Part shown: piece after piece, positions 24,361 through 32,244 of the stretch | Layout of the letters: the number at the start of each line of letters is the position of its first letter | Numbering within the stretch: the first letter of the stretch is position 1 | NCBI RefSeq assembly: GCF_011764565.1 | Contig: NZ_AP022871.1 | Span: forward strand, 9,052,320-9,116,319 | Origin: Phytohabitans suffuscus | GTDB lineage: Bacteria; Actinomycetota; Actinomycetes; Mycobacteriales; Micromonosporaceae | Length of the DNA stretch: 64,000 bases | Direction of reading: 5' to 3' | Position numbers and translations under genes: made by a program | The notes under the pieces: model-generated | Databases searched by the model: none | What the model was told of the DNA's origin: nothing | Seen by the model: the letters and a program-made list of their open reading frames with translations, nothing else

Positions 24361-25056
24361 ATGCGGCAGCTCGACGGGCTCACGGCGATCGGGATCGCCC
24401 ATCTGCGTGACGGCGGCTGGGGAGCCGTCCGCACCGCCCTGGCGATGCTGCACCTGCGAGGTGCGGTGGTCGCCCACCGGGCCGGCATGGTCCGCCGCGC
24501 CGGCTCGGTGCCGCGCGACGCCGAGCCGCTCGAACGGGCGCTGTTCGCGTCCCTGTACGGCGGCATGGGCCCCCGCGAGCTGGCGAACCGCCCGCGCGTG
24601 CGGGAGGCCGTCGGCGACGTGCGGCGTGACCTGGTCCGCCGGGGGCTGGTCCGCCCGCAGCGCCGCCGGGTCCTGGTGCCGCTCGCCCTGGTGGTGGTGC
24701 CGCCCTGGCTGCTGGCCCGGCTCATCGACGTGGTCAGCGTCCGGGTCGGGCTCCTGACCAGCGTGGCGCTCGTCGCGGTGGCCTGCTGGTTCCTGCCCCG
24801 CCGCACCCTGGCCGGCGCCCGCGCGCTGCGCCACCTGCGCGCCCGCCACCCGGAGCCCACCCCGGACGGCGTGCCGACGCCGGCCGGCATCGGCCCGGCG
24901 GTCGCCCTCTACGGCACGGCGGCCCTGGCGGCCACGATGCCGCTGTTCGCCCGCGAGGCCGGCCTCCTCGGCGGCGGCGTGTGGTCCCGCTTCCTCGGCG
25001 ACGGCGGCCTGCACTCCTCCTCGACCCACCTGGACGGCGGACCGGGCACGCCGTAG
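24361..25056 (+). CDS. TIGR04222-type membrane protein, function unknown
   Basis: 231 residues from ATG 24361; ATG 24352 is in the same frame. The N-terminal soluble part (RQLDGLTAIGIAHLRDGGWG, then PLERALFASLYG and RPRVREAVGDVRRDLVRRGL) matches the domain found in actinobacterial TIGR04222 proteins. One or two membrane segments follow (VLVPLALVVVPPWLLARLI and SVALVAVACWFLP), then a Gly/Ser-rich tail ending STHLDGGPGTP. Usually such tails contain a GGG-repeat; here it is short. CACAAT 7 nt upstream may be a -10 box. No partner gene is evident. Confidence 0.65.
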   Translation: MRQLDGLTAIGIAHLRDGGWGAVRTALAMLHLRGAVVAHRAGMVRRAGSVPRDAEPLERALFASLYGGMGPRELANRPRVREAVGDVRRDLVRRGLVRPQRRRVLVPLALVVVPPWLLARLIDVVSVRVGLLTSVALVAVACWFLPRRTLAGARALRHLRARHPEPTPDGVPTPAGIGPAVALYGTAALAATMPLFAREAGLLGGGVWSRFLGDGGLHSSSTHLDGGPGTP

Positions 25057-25110
25057 GCGGCCGCGGCGCGGTGCGGACCGGCCCAGCGGGGCACGGCGCG
25101 CCGACCAGGC

Positions 25111-25285
25111 GCGGCACGGACCGGCCCGGCGGCCTCAGCCGCGGCGCGGCACGGACCGGCCCGGCGGCCTCAGCCGCGGCGCGGCACGGACCGGCCCGGC
25201 GGCCTCAGCCGCGGCGCGGCACGGACCGGCCCGGCGGCCTCAGCCGCGGCGCGGCACGGACCGGCCCGGCGGCCTCAGCCGGCGC
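25111..25285 (+). repeat. 35-bp tandem repeat, five copies, at the 3' end of the LitR-like gene
   Basis: The unit starting GCGGCACGGACCGGCCCGGC recurs at 25111, 25146, 25181, 25216 and 25251. On the minus strand each unit carries GGCTGAGG, the same context as the stop codon of the regulator gene (25275-25277). The array therefore looks like amplification of that gene's 3' end, and it leaves multiple in-line stop codons. Confidence 0.85.
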
Positions 25286-26201
25286 CGGGGAGCCAGCGCA
25301 GGACGAGGTCGAGCGCCTCGCCCAGGCTGCCCGGGCGGGCCACCGACGGGGGCAGGCTGTCGCGCTGCCAGCCGGGCCCGGCGGCGACGACCAGCGGGGT
25401 GCCGCGCAGCCCGCTGAGCTGGGCGGCACCGGCGGTGGCCGGCGCCTGCGACCAGAGCACCACGACGGTGGGCCCCAGCCGGGCGACCACGGCGGCCAGC
25501 GCGCGCGGCGGCACGCGCGCGCCGAGCAGCAGGGAGCGGTGGCCGCGCTCGGCGAGCGCGGCGGCGAGCGCCTCGACGGGGAGGCTGTGCTGCTCCTCGT
25601 CGGCGCAGGCGAGCAGGGTGCGCGGGGCGGGCGCGCCGGCCGGGCGGCGCACGGCGGCGAACGCGTCGGAGATCGTGCGCGAGAGCAGGTGCTCGACCTC
25701 GACCAGGGCGCCGCTGGCGGCGTGGCGGTCGCCCACCCCGGCGAGCACCGGGCGCAGCAGCTGGTCCCAGGTGTGCACCACGCCGCGTTCGCCGATCATC
25801 CGGGTGATCACACTGGACATCGTGGCGACGTCCAGGCGCATCGCGGCCCGTGCCAGCCCCCGGGCCTCCGGGCCGGCGCCGCCGACCGGGATCGTGTTGC
25901 CGCCGCCGGCGCGCCCGGCCGGGATGCTGACCACGACAGGGCGCTGGGCGGCCTCGACCGGGTGCACGGCGAGCGCGGCGCGGGCGGCCTCGGCGGCCGG
26001 CATGCCCTCGCCGGTCAGCCGGCACATCACCTCCAGGCGGGACAGGTCCTCACCCGTGTACCGCCGGTGGTGGCGGGCCTCGTGCTGGTCGGGGCCCAGC
26101 CCGTACCGCCGGTGCCAGCTACGCAGTGTGGTGACGGCGACCCCGAGCCTCCGGGCCACCTCGCCCGCGCTCAATCCGTCTTCGACCACGCGAGTTCCCA
26201 C
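25275..26201 (-). CDS. litR: LitR/CarH-like MerR regulator with B12-binding domain
   Basis: 308 residues from GTG 26201; GTG 26189 is an alternative. The MerR helix-turn-helix spans residues 5-75 (GLSAGEVARRLGVAVTTLRS, WHRRYGLGP, RRYTGEDLSRLEVM). The C-terminal half is a B12-binding module: VEVEHLLSRTISDAF supplies the Glu-His pair of the helical domain, followed by LLACADEEQHSLPVEAL and GARVPPRALA. The usual base-off DxHxxG is replaced by an E/Q-H form, as in many actinobacterial relatives. It is divergent from phytoene synthase and photolyase genes, so it is very likely the light-responsive repressor of that pair. Its 3' end is extended by a tandem array. Confidence 0.8.
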   Translation of the reverse strand: MGTRVVEDGLSAGEVARRLGVAVTTLRSWHRRYGLGPDQHEARHHRRYTGEDLSRLEVMCRLTGEGMPAAEAARAALAVHPVEAAQRPVVVSIPAGRAGGGNTIPVGGAGPEARGLARAAMRLDVATMSSVITRMIGERGVVHTWDQLLRPVLAGVGDRHAASGALVEVEHLLSRTISDAFAAVRRPAGAPAPRTLLACADEEQHSLPVEALAAALAERGHRSLLLGARVPPRALAAVVARLGPTVVVLWSQAPATAGAAQLSGLRGTPLVVAAGPGWQRDSLPPSVARPGSLGEALDLVLRWLPGAG

Positions 26202-26284
26202 CGCGCCAGGGTAACGTACAGTAGAGTTCCTATTGCATCGTTTGTTGCGTCGGTAACACCGGTCGGGTCGAACCAGGGGGCGGA
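26202..26284. promoter_or_regulatory. litR-crtB divergent promoter region
   Basis: An 83-bp gap, AT-rich for this genome, containing GTAACGTACAGTAGAG and GCATCGTTTGTTGCG. LitR/CarH proteins typically bind in such divergent regions and expose the promoter when light destroys bound adenosylcobalamin. No exact operator repeat could be fixed by eye. GGGGGCGGA precedes the TTG start of crtB at 26285. Confidence 0.45.
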
Positions 26285-27195
26285 TTGGAACCGGCACTCG
26301 CTGCCGCGTACGCGCGCTGCCGAGCACTGCACCGCCGGCACGGCCGCAGCTACTACCTGGCTACCCGCCTGCTCCCTTCCTGGAAACGCCGGCACGTCCA
26401 CGCGTTGTACGGGTTCACCCGCTACGCGGACGAGATCGTCGACCGCACCGACGGCCTCTCCACCGCCGAGCGGGCGCGGCGGCTGCGCGACTGGGCCGAC
26501 CGCTTCGTCGCCGGGCTGGCCGGCGCGCGGGTCGACGACCCCTGCTGCCCGCGGTGCTGCACACCATCGAGGTCTTCGCGATGGACCGGGGCGACTTCGT
26601 CACGTTCCTGCGCAGCATGGCGATGGACCTGGACGTGCGCGACTACGCCAGGTACGACGACCTGCTGTCCTACATGGAGGGTTCGGCGGCCGCGATCGGC
26701 ACGATGATGCTGCCGATCCTGGAGCCCGCCGACCGCGCGCTGGCCCGCGAGCCGGCCCGCCAGCTCGGCCTGGCCTTCCAGCTCACCAACTTCATCCGCG
26801 ACATCGGCGAGGACCTTGACCGCGACCGGGTCTACCTGCCCCGCGCCGACCTGGACACGTTCGGCGTCACCCGGGCCGACCTCCGCGCGGCCGCCGACCG
26901 CCGCGCCGCCTCACCCCCCATCAGGGCCCTCGTCGCGTACGAGGTGGAGCGCGCCCGCGAGCACTACGCGGCCGCCGCGCCCGGCGTGCCGATGCTGGCG
27001 CCGGCGTCGCAGGCGTGCATCCGGGCGGCTTTCCACCTGTACGGCGGCATCCTCGACGAGGTCCAGCGCGCCGGCCACGACGTCTTCGCCCGCCGGGCCG
27101 TGGTGCCCAACCGGCGGCGGCTGGCGGTGGCGGTCCGGTGCCTGCTCACGCCGCCCGGCACGCCGGTGGGACCGCCCGCCGCGAGGAGGCCCTGA
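26285..27195 (+). pseudogene. crtB: phytoene synthase, frameshifted as sequenced
   Basis: Starts TTG 26285. The first frame holds GRSYYLATRLLPSWKRRHVH and YADEIVDRTDG, the first DxxxD motif region of squalene/phytoene synthases. The frame breaks at the C-run 26539-26542. Adding one C gives DDPLLPAVLHTIEVFAMDRG and continues through YMEGSAAAIGTMMLPIL and LAFQLTNFIRDIGEDLDRDR, the second Asp-rich motif, to the stop at 27195. The product would condense two GGPP to phytoene, opening carotenoid synthesis. No other crt gene is in view. It is followed at zero distance by the photolyase gene. A single missing C is more likely than real inactivation. Confidence 0.8.
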
Positions 27196-28386
27196 ATGCG
27201 GACCGCTGTCGTCCTCTTCACCCGCGACCTTCGGCTGCGGGACAACCCCGCGCTGCACGCCGCCTGCGCCGCGGCCGAGCGGGTGGTGCCGCTGTTCGTG
27301 CTCGACCCGCGCATCCGCTCCTCCCCCAACCGGCGGCGCTTCCTCGCCGAGTGCCTGGCCGACCTGCGCGAGTCGCTCCGCGCGCGCGGCGGCGACCTGG
27401 TCGTCCGGCACGGCGACCCGGTCGAGCAGGCGGTGAAGGTGGCCCGCGAGGTGGGCGCCTTCGGGATCGGGCTGGCCGCCGACCACAGCGCCTACGCGGC
27501 GGCCCGCCAGCGCCGGCTCGCCGAGGCGTGCGACGGGGAACGGCTGGCGCTCAGGCTCTTCGACGGCGTCACCGTCGTCCCGCCCGGCGCCCTGAAGCCC
27601 ACCGGCGGCGGCGACCACTACCGCGTCTTCACCCCGTACTGGCGGGCCTGGCAGGGCGTACGCCGCCGCGAGGTGGTCGGCACGCCGCGCCGGGTCACGC
27701 TGCCGGACGGGCTCACGGTGGGGCGCCTTCCCGCGGCGGCCGTGACCGGCGGCTCGCCGGACGTGGTGCCGGGCGGCGAGAGCGCGGCCCGCGAGCGGCT
27801 GTCGGCGTTCCGGCGCCGGGCCGGCGGGTACGCGGAGGGCCACGACGACCTGGCCGGCGACCGCACCTCGCGGCTGAGCCCGTACCTGCACTTCGGCTGC
27901 CTGTCGCCGGTCAGCCTCGAGTCCACCGTGGACTCCCCCGAGTTCGTCCGGCAGCTGTGCTGGCGGGACTTCTACCACCAGGTGCTCGCCGGCTTCCCGG
28001 AGCTGCCCCGCCGCGCGTACCGGCGCGGGACGACCGAGAGGTGGCGGTACGACGAGGCCGCCCTCGACGCGTGGAAGGAGGGGCGGACCGGCGTGTCCAT
28101 CGTGGACGCCGGCATGCGCCAGCTCCTCGCCGAGGGCTTCATGCACAACCGGGCGCGGCTGGTCACCGCCAGCTACCTGACCAAGCACCTGGAGCTGGAC
28201 TGGCGGGAGGGCGCCGCGTGGTTCGCCCGGTGGCTGCTGGACGCCGACGTCGCCAACAACTGGGGCAACTGGCAGTGGGTGGCCGGCACGGGCAACGACA
28301 CGAGGCCGCACCGCCGCTTCAACCCGGAGCGGCAGGCGCGGCGCTTCGACCCGGACGGCGGGTACCGCGAGCGCTACCTCCGCTGA
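27196..28386 (+). CDS. phr: deoxyribodipyrimidine (CPD) photolyase
   Basis: 396 residues; ATG 27196 directly follows the crtB stop (TGAATG). The N-terminal alpha/beta antenna domain begins VVLFTRDLRLRDNPALHAA. The helical FAD domain holds TSRLSPYLHFGCLSP, LCWRDFYHQVL, GRTGVSIVDAGMRQL, EGFMHNRARLVTASYLTK and VANNWGNWQWVAGTGND. The last includes the Trp and Asn residues around FAD and the damaged base. It repairs UV-induced cyclobutane pyrimidine dimers using light. Co-transcription with crtB under a LitR-like regulator makes sense as a light-protection module. Slightly shorter than the usual 430-470 residues, mainly in the linker. Confidence 0.92.
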   Translation: MRTAVVLFTRDLRLRDNPALHAACAAAERVVPLFVLDPRIRSSPNRRRFLAECLADLRESLRARGGDLVVRHGDPVEQAVKVAREVGAFGIGLAADHSAYAAARQRRLAEACDGERLALRLFDGVTVVPPGALKPTGGGDHYRVFTPYWRAWQGVRRREVVGTPRRVTLPDGLTVGRLPAAAVTGGSPDVVPGGESAARERLSAFRRRAGGYAEGHDDLAGDRTSRLSPYLHFGCLSPVSLESTVDSPEFVRQLCWRDFYHQVLAGFPELPRRAYRRGTTERWRYDEAALDAWKEGRTGVSIVDAGMRQLLAEGFMHNRARLVTASYLTKHLELDWREGAAWFARWLLDADVANNWGNWQWVAGTGNDTRPHRRFNPERQARRFDPDGGYRERYLR

Positions 28387-28423
28387 CCGGGGAGCCGGCT
28401 CGGGCCCCCGGCCAGCGGTGCGC

Positions 28424-28978
28424 TCAGTCGACGATCTGCTCGCAGGTGGCCAGGTACGTGTCGTTGCCGCCCTCGCCCTCGCACAGGTCGGTCACCGAGC
28501 CGGTGGTCTCCACCTGGCCCGTCCCACCGTCCAGGGTGTCCGGACCGTCGCCGCCGAGCAGGGTGTCGCTGTCGGCGTCGCCGTTGAGGTCGTCGCCGCC
28601 GATCTGGCCGTCGATGTAGTCGTTTCCGTCGCCGCCGAAGACGGTGTCGCGGTCGCCGAACGTGGCGCTCGGCGAGCCCGAGTCGCCCCAGATGAAGTCG
28701 GCGCCGGGGCCGCCGAAGATGAGGTCCTCGCCGCGCCCGCCGTACACGTTGTCGACGCCGCCCCGCGCGCAGATCGTGTCGTCGCCGCCCCGGCCGTCGA
28801 TCACGTCGTTGCCGTCCGTGCCGATGATGACGTCGTCGCCGCCGGTGCCGGTGTTGCCGGACACCGTCTCCTGCATCCCGTTGCAGGTCACCACCGCGGA
28901 CGCGGGCCCCGCCACGCCCACGGCGGCCGCGGACAGCGCCACGATGGCGGCGGCCAGCACTCCGATCCGTCGTACCAT
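28424..28978 (-). CDS. secreted RTX-repeat calcium-binding protein
   Basis: 184 residues from ATG 28978, with GGAGGA upstream; a GTG two codons earlier touches the binding site and is rejected. Sec-type signal: MVRRIGVLAAAIVALSAAAV, cleaved near PASAVV. The mature chain is a run of RTX nonapeptides (GGDDVIIGTDGNDVIDG, GGRGEDLIFGGPGADFI, GGDGNDYIDG, GGDGPDTLDGG) that wind into a calcium-loaded beta-roll. It has no enzymatic or lipase domain and no type I secretion partner nearby, and it is short. A wall-associated or secreted calcium-dependent binding role is possible. Cys residues at both ends may form disulfides. Confidence 0.8.
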   Translation of the reverse strand: MVRRIGVLAAAIVALSAAAVGVAGPASAVVTCNGMQETVSGNTGTGGDDVIIGTDGNDVIDGRGGDDTICARGGVDNVYGGRGEDLIFGGPGADFIWGDSGSPSATFGDRDTVFGGDGNDYIDGQIGGDDLNGDADSDTLLGGDGPDTLDGGTGQVETTGSVTDLCEGEGGNDTYLATCEQIVD

Positions 28979-29091
28979 GCTCACTCCTCCGATCCCAGGG
29001 CCGGCGCCCGGTCGGCGCGGCCTGGGGCCAGACTGCGGACGGACCTCAGCGCCGGGTCACCACGGCGTCATCGTGGGCGGCCGGCGAGGCG

Positions 29092-30017
29092 CTACGGCGC
29101 GCTGAGGCGGTCCAGCACGAGCGTCGCGTACCCGACCAGGTCGCCGTCGAGGTAGGGCACGCGCTCGTCGCGCCCCACGCCGCTGGCCCAGGCGCGCAGC
29201 TCGTCGACCGCCTCCTGGTCGGCACCCGCGCCGAACACCCTCAGCCGCGCGACCGCCGTCGCCCACCGCACGGCCGGCCGCGGGTCGTCGAACTCGGCCG
29301 CCACGCCCAGCAGCCCCATCGCGACCCGCGCGGTGGCCGCCAGCGCCCCGTCCGGGTCGGCGGCCGCGCCGGCTCCGTCCACCGTGGACGCCACGGTCGA
29401 CGACGCGAGCGCGGCGAGGGCGGGCAGGCTCCCCTCCGCGTCCTCCGGAAACCACCCCAGCGCGTACGCGGCGACCACCCGCACGGCCGGGTCGCCGTGC
29501 CCCAGCAGCGCGTGCAAGAGCGGTACCCCCGCCGTACCGCCTCGTGGGCGGCCACGGCCACGTGCGCGAGCATCGCCTCCTGGTCGGGCGCGGACAGCGC
29601 CTCGACGTACCGCGCGTCCCCCTCGTCCTCGTCCCACCCTTCGTCGCCGGGGTGCGGTGCCGCCGCGAGCACCAGCGCGCCGCCCTCGGCGGAACGGCGG
29701 TGCTCGGCGATCGGCAGGCCGTCGGGCAGCCAGTACTCGTCGTAGCCGATGGCGATCGCGGCGAGCAGCAGCACCAGCTCGGCCTTGTCGGCGCCGTCCG
29801 GGTCGGCGAGCACCTCCAGCAGGAACGGCACCGCGTACGCCGTCGCCTCGTAGCGCGTGCCCTGATGGAATATGTTGCCGTACAGCTGCCAGCGTGCCTT
29901 CTCCCGGCGGTCCGGGTCGGTGGCGCACAGGTCCTCTATCAAGTCGGGTACGTCGGTGGCTGGCCCGTACGCGTGCGTGATCCGGGCCCAGTCGACGTCG
30001 TGAAGTCGCTCCAGCAC
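29092..30017 (-). pseudogene. HEAT-like repeat protein, frameshifted as sequenced
   Basis: Starts GTG 30017 (VLERLHDVDWARITHAYGPA). The first frame covers TDVPDLIEDLCATDPDRREK, LYGNIFHQGTRYEATAYAVP and the following helices. It breaks near 29535-29540. One added G restores AHEAGTAGVPLLHALLGHGD and VRVVAAYALGWFPEDAEGSL through to the stop. The pattern of paired helices with a conserved Pro/Arg resembles HEAT repeats seen in actinobacterial scaffold proteins of unknown function. CAGGAT 6 nt before the start suggests a leaderless message. Soluble, no signal. Confidence 0.6.
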
Positions 30018-30164
30018 GGCAGCATCCTGCCACCGCGCAAACTGTCACAAGCACCCCAACGCCACCGGCCGCCGTGGGCCCGGCCGGGGGGCGCGGTTCG
30101 CGGGCCGCGGGCGCGACCAGCGACAATGTTCCCCGGTACGGGCGAGGCTGAGGGGGCGGCGAGC

Positions 30165-32240
30165 ATGCGGGAGCTGGTGGATCCGGTCGATCCGGTCGTG
30201 GACGCGGCGCGGGCGGCACCGTTTCCGGACGTCGACGGCTACCGTGCGGCGCTCGAGCGGGTCCGGGCCGCGGCCGGGGCGTACTACAGCGGTCCCGACC
30301 TGGCGATGGACGACGCGACGTACGACGGGCTGATGGCCCGCGTGGCGGCCACCGAGGCGGCCCGACCGGAGTGGAAGGCGGCCGACTCGCCCACCGAGGC
30401 GGTCGGCGCGGGCGGTGGCGTGGTCGGCGACATCCCGCACAGCGAGCCGATGCTCAGCCTCGACAACGTCTTCGGCGAGGAGGAGCTGCGCAAATGGGCG
30501 GCCCGGCTGGAGAAGGTCCTGGGGCGCCCGGTCGCCGGGTTCACGGTCGAGCCGAAGATCGACGGGCTGGCCATCGCGGCGCGGTACACGGACGGGGTCC
30601 TGACCCTGGTGGCCACGCGCGGTGACGGGCGCGCGGGCGAGGACGTGACCGGCCAGGCCCGCCGCGCCGCCGGCCTGCCGGCGCGGCTGCGCGAGCCGGT
30701 GACGCTGGAGGTGCGCGGCGAGGTCTTCATGACCGACGACGACTTCACCGCCGCGCAGGCGATGCGCACCGGAAACGGCGAGGAGCCGTTCGCCCACCCG
30801 CGCAGCGCCGCGGCGGGCACCCTCCGCGCGCCGAAGCGGCCCTACGACGCGCCGCTGTCCTTCCTCGCGTACTCGGTGCACGGCGTCGCCGAGCCGATGG
30901 CGCAGTCGGCGGCGATGGCACGGCTGGCGGAGCTCGGGGTGGCCACCACCGCGTACTCGCTCTGCGCCACCGTCGACGAGGTGCACGCCGCGGTCGAGGC
31001 GGTCACCGCCACCCGGGGCACGCTCGGCTTCGGCGTCGACGGCGCGGTGATCAAGGCCGACCAGCCGGGCGACCGCGCGGGGGCCGGCTCGTCCAGCCGC
31101 GCGCCGCGGTGGGGCGTGGCGTACAAGTTCCCGGCCGACACCCGCACCACCACGCTGCTGGGCATCGAGGTGCAGGTCGGCCGCACCGGCGTGATCACAC
31201 CGGTCGCGGTGCTGGAGCCGGTACAGGTCGGCGGCGTGATCGTCACCTCGGCCACGCTGCACAACTTCGAGGACCTGGTGCGCCGCAACGTGCGCGCCGG
31301 CGACACCGTCTTCGTGCGCCGGGCCGGCGACGTGATCCCCGAGGTGACCGGCGCCCAGCTCGACCTGCGGCCGGCCGGCTCGGTGCCGTTCGAGCCGCCG
31401 GCGACCTGCCCGCGCTGCGACGGCGAGATCGACCGTTCGCAGAAGCGGTGGCGGTGCACCCGGGGCCGTGCCTGCGGCGCCGGCATCGCGCTGGAGTACT
31501 ACGTGGCCCGCACGTCGATGGACATCGAAGGGCTCGGCGACCGCATCCTGCGGGCGGTGGTCGACGCGGGGCTGGTCACCGACCCCGCCGACCTGTACGA
31601 CCTGGACGTGCCCACGCTCGCCGCCCTCGAACGGCTCGGCGAGGTCTCCGCCACCAAGCTGGTCACCAACATCCAGGGCTCCAGGCAGCGGCCGCTGTCA
31701 CGGGTGCTGACCGCGCTGGGCGTACGCATGACGGGGCGCTCGATGTCGCGGCGGCTGGCCGGCCACTTCGGCACCATGGAGGCGCTGCTGGCCGCCTCGG
31801 TCGACGAGCTGCAGCGGGTCGACGGGGTCGGGCCGGAGCGGGCGGTGACGATCGCCGCCGAGCTGGTCGAGCTGGCCCCGCTGATCGCGAAGCTCGCCGC
31901 CAAGGGCGTCAACATGACCGAGCCGGTGGAGGTCGTCACGTCCACGGCCGCGCTGCCGCTGCAACGGCCGGACAGCACGCCGATGACGGTGGTGGTGACC
32001 GGCGCGGTGCCCGGCCTCACCCGCGACGAGGGCAACGCGGCGGTCGAGCGGCTGGGCGGCCGGTCGTCCGGCTCGGTGTCGAAGAAGACGGACCTGGTCG
32101 TGGTCGGCGAGGGCGCCGGCTCCAAGGCCGCCAAGGCCGAGCAGCTGGGCATCCGCGTGCTGCCCGCCGACCGGTTCGCCGCCCTGCTGGCGGCCCACGA
32201 CGCCGGCGACCCCGACGCGGTCGCGCAGGTCCTCGCCTAG
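30165..32240 (+). CDS. ligA: NAD-dependent DNA ligase
   Basis: 691 residues from ATG 30165, preceded by GAGGGGG. Domains in order: Ia NAD-capture (residues 1-75, with YYSGPDLAMDDATYDGLM), adenylation with the KxDG motif EPKIDGLAIAARY (catalytic Lys near residue 130), OB fold (VQVGRTGVITPVAVLEPVQV), a four-Cys zinc finger (CPRCDGEIDRSQKRWRC then ACG), helix-hairpin-helix repeats (LAASVDELQRVDGVGPERAV) and a C-terminal BRCT domain (TVVVTGAVPGLTRDEGN, about 610-690). All catalytic features are present. It seals nicks during replication and repair. Divergence in domain Ia (AMDDATYDGLM) raises the possibility of an accessory copy. Confidence 0.9.
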   Translation: MRELVDPVDPVVDAARAAPFPDVDGYRAALERVRAAAGAYYSGPDLAMDDATYDGLMARVAATEAARPEWKAADSPTEAVGAGGGVVGDIPHSEPMLSLDNVFGEEELRKWAARLEKVLGRPVAGFTVEPKIDGLAIAARYTDGVLTLVATRGDGRAGEDVTGQARRAAGLPARLREPVTLEVRGEVFMTDDDFTAAQAMRTGNGEEPFAHPRSAAAGTLRAPKRPYDAPLSFLAYSVHGVAEPMAQSAAMARLAELGVATTAYSLCATVDEVHAAVEAVTATRGTLGFGVDGAVIKADQPGDRAGAGSSSRAPRWGVAYKFPADTRTTTLLGIEVQVGRTGVITPVAVLEPVQVGGVIVTSATLHNFEDLVRRNVRAGDTVFVRRAGDVIPEVTGAQLDLRPAGSVPFEPPATCPRCDGEIDRSQKRWRCTRGRACGAGIALEYYVARTSMDIEGLGDRILRAVVDAGLVTDPADLYDLDVPTLAALERLGEVSATKLVTNIQGSRQRPLSRVLTALGVRMTGRSMSRRLAGHFGTMEALLAASVDELQRVDGVGPERAVTIAAELVELAPLIAKLAAKGVNMTEPVEVVTSTAALPLQRPDSTPMTVVVTGAVPGLTRDEGNAAVERLGGRSSGSVSKKTDLVVVGEGAGSKAAKAEQLGIRVLPADRFAALLAAHDAGDPDAVAQVLA

Positions 32241-32244
32241 ACGG

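Noticed and set aside
28424..28978. RTX toxin
   Set aside because: Only short calcium-binding repeats and a Sec signal are present; no toxin, lipase or type I secretion genes.
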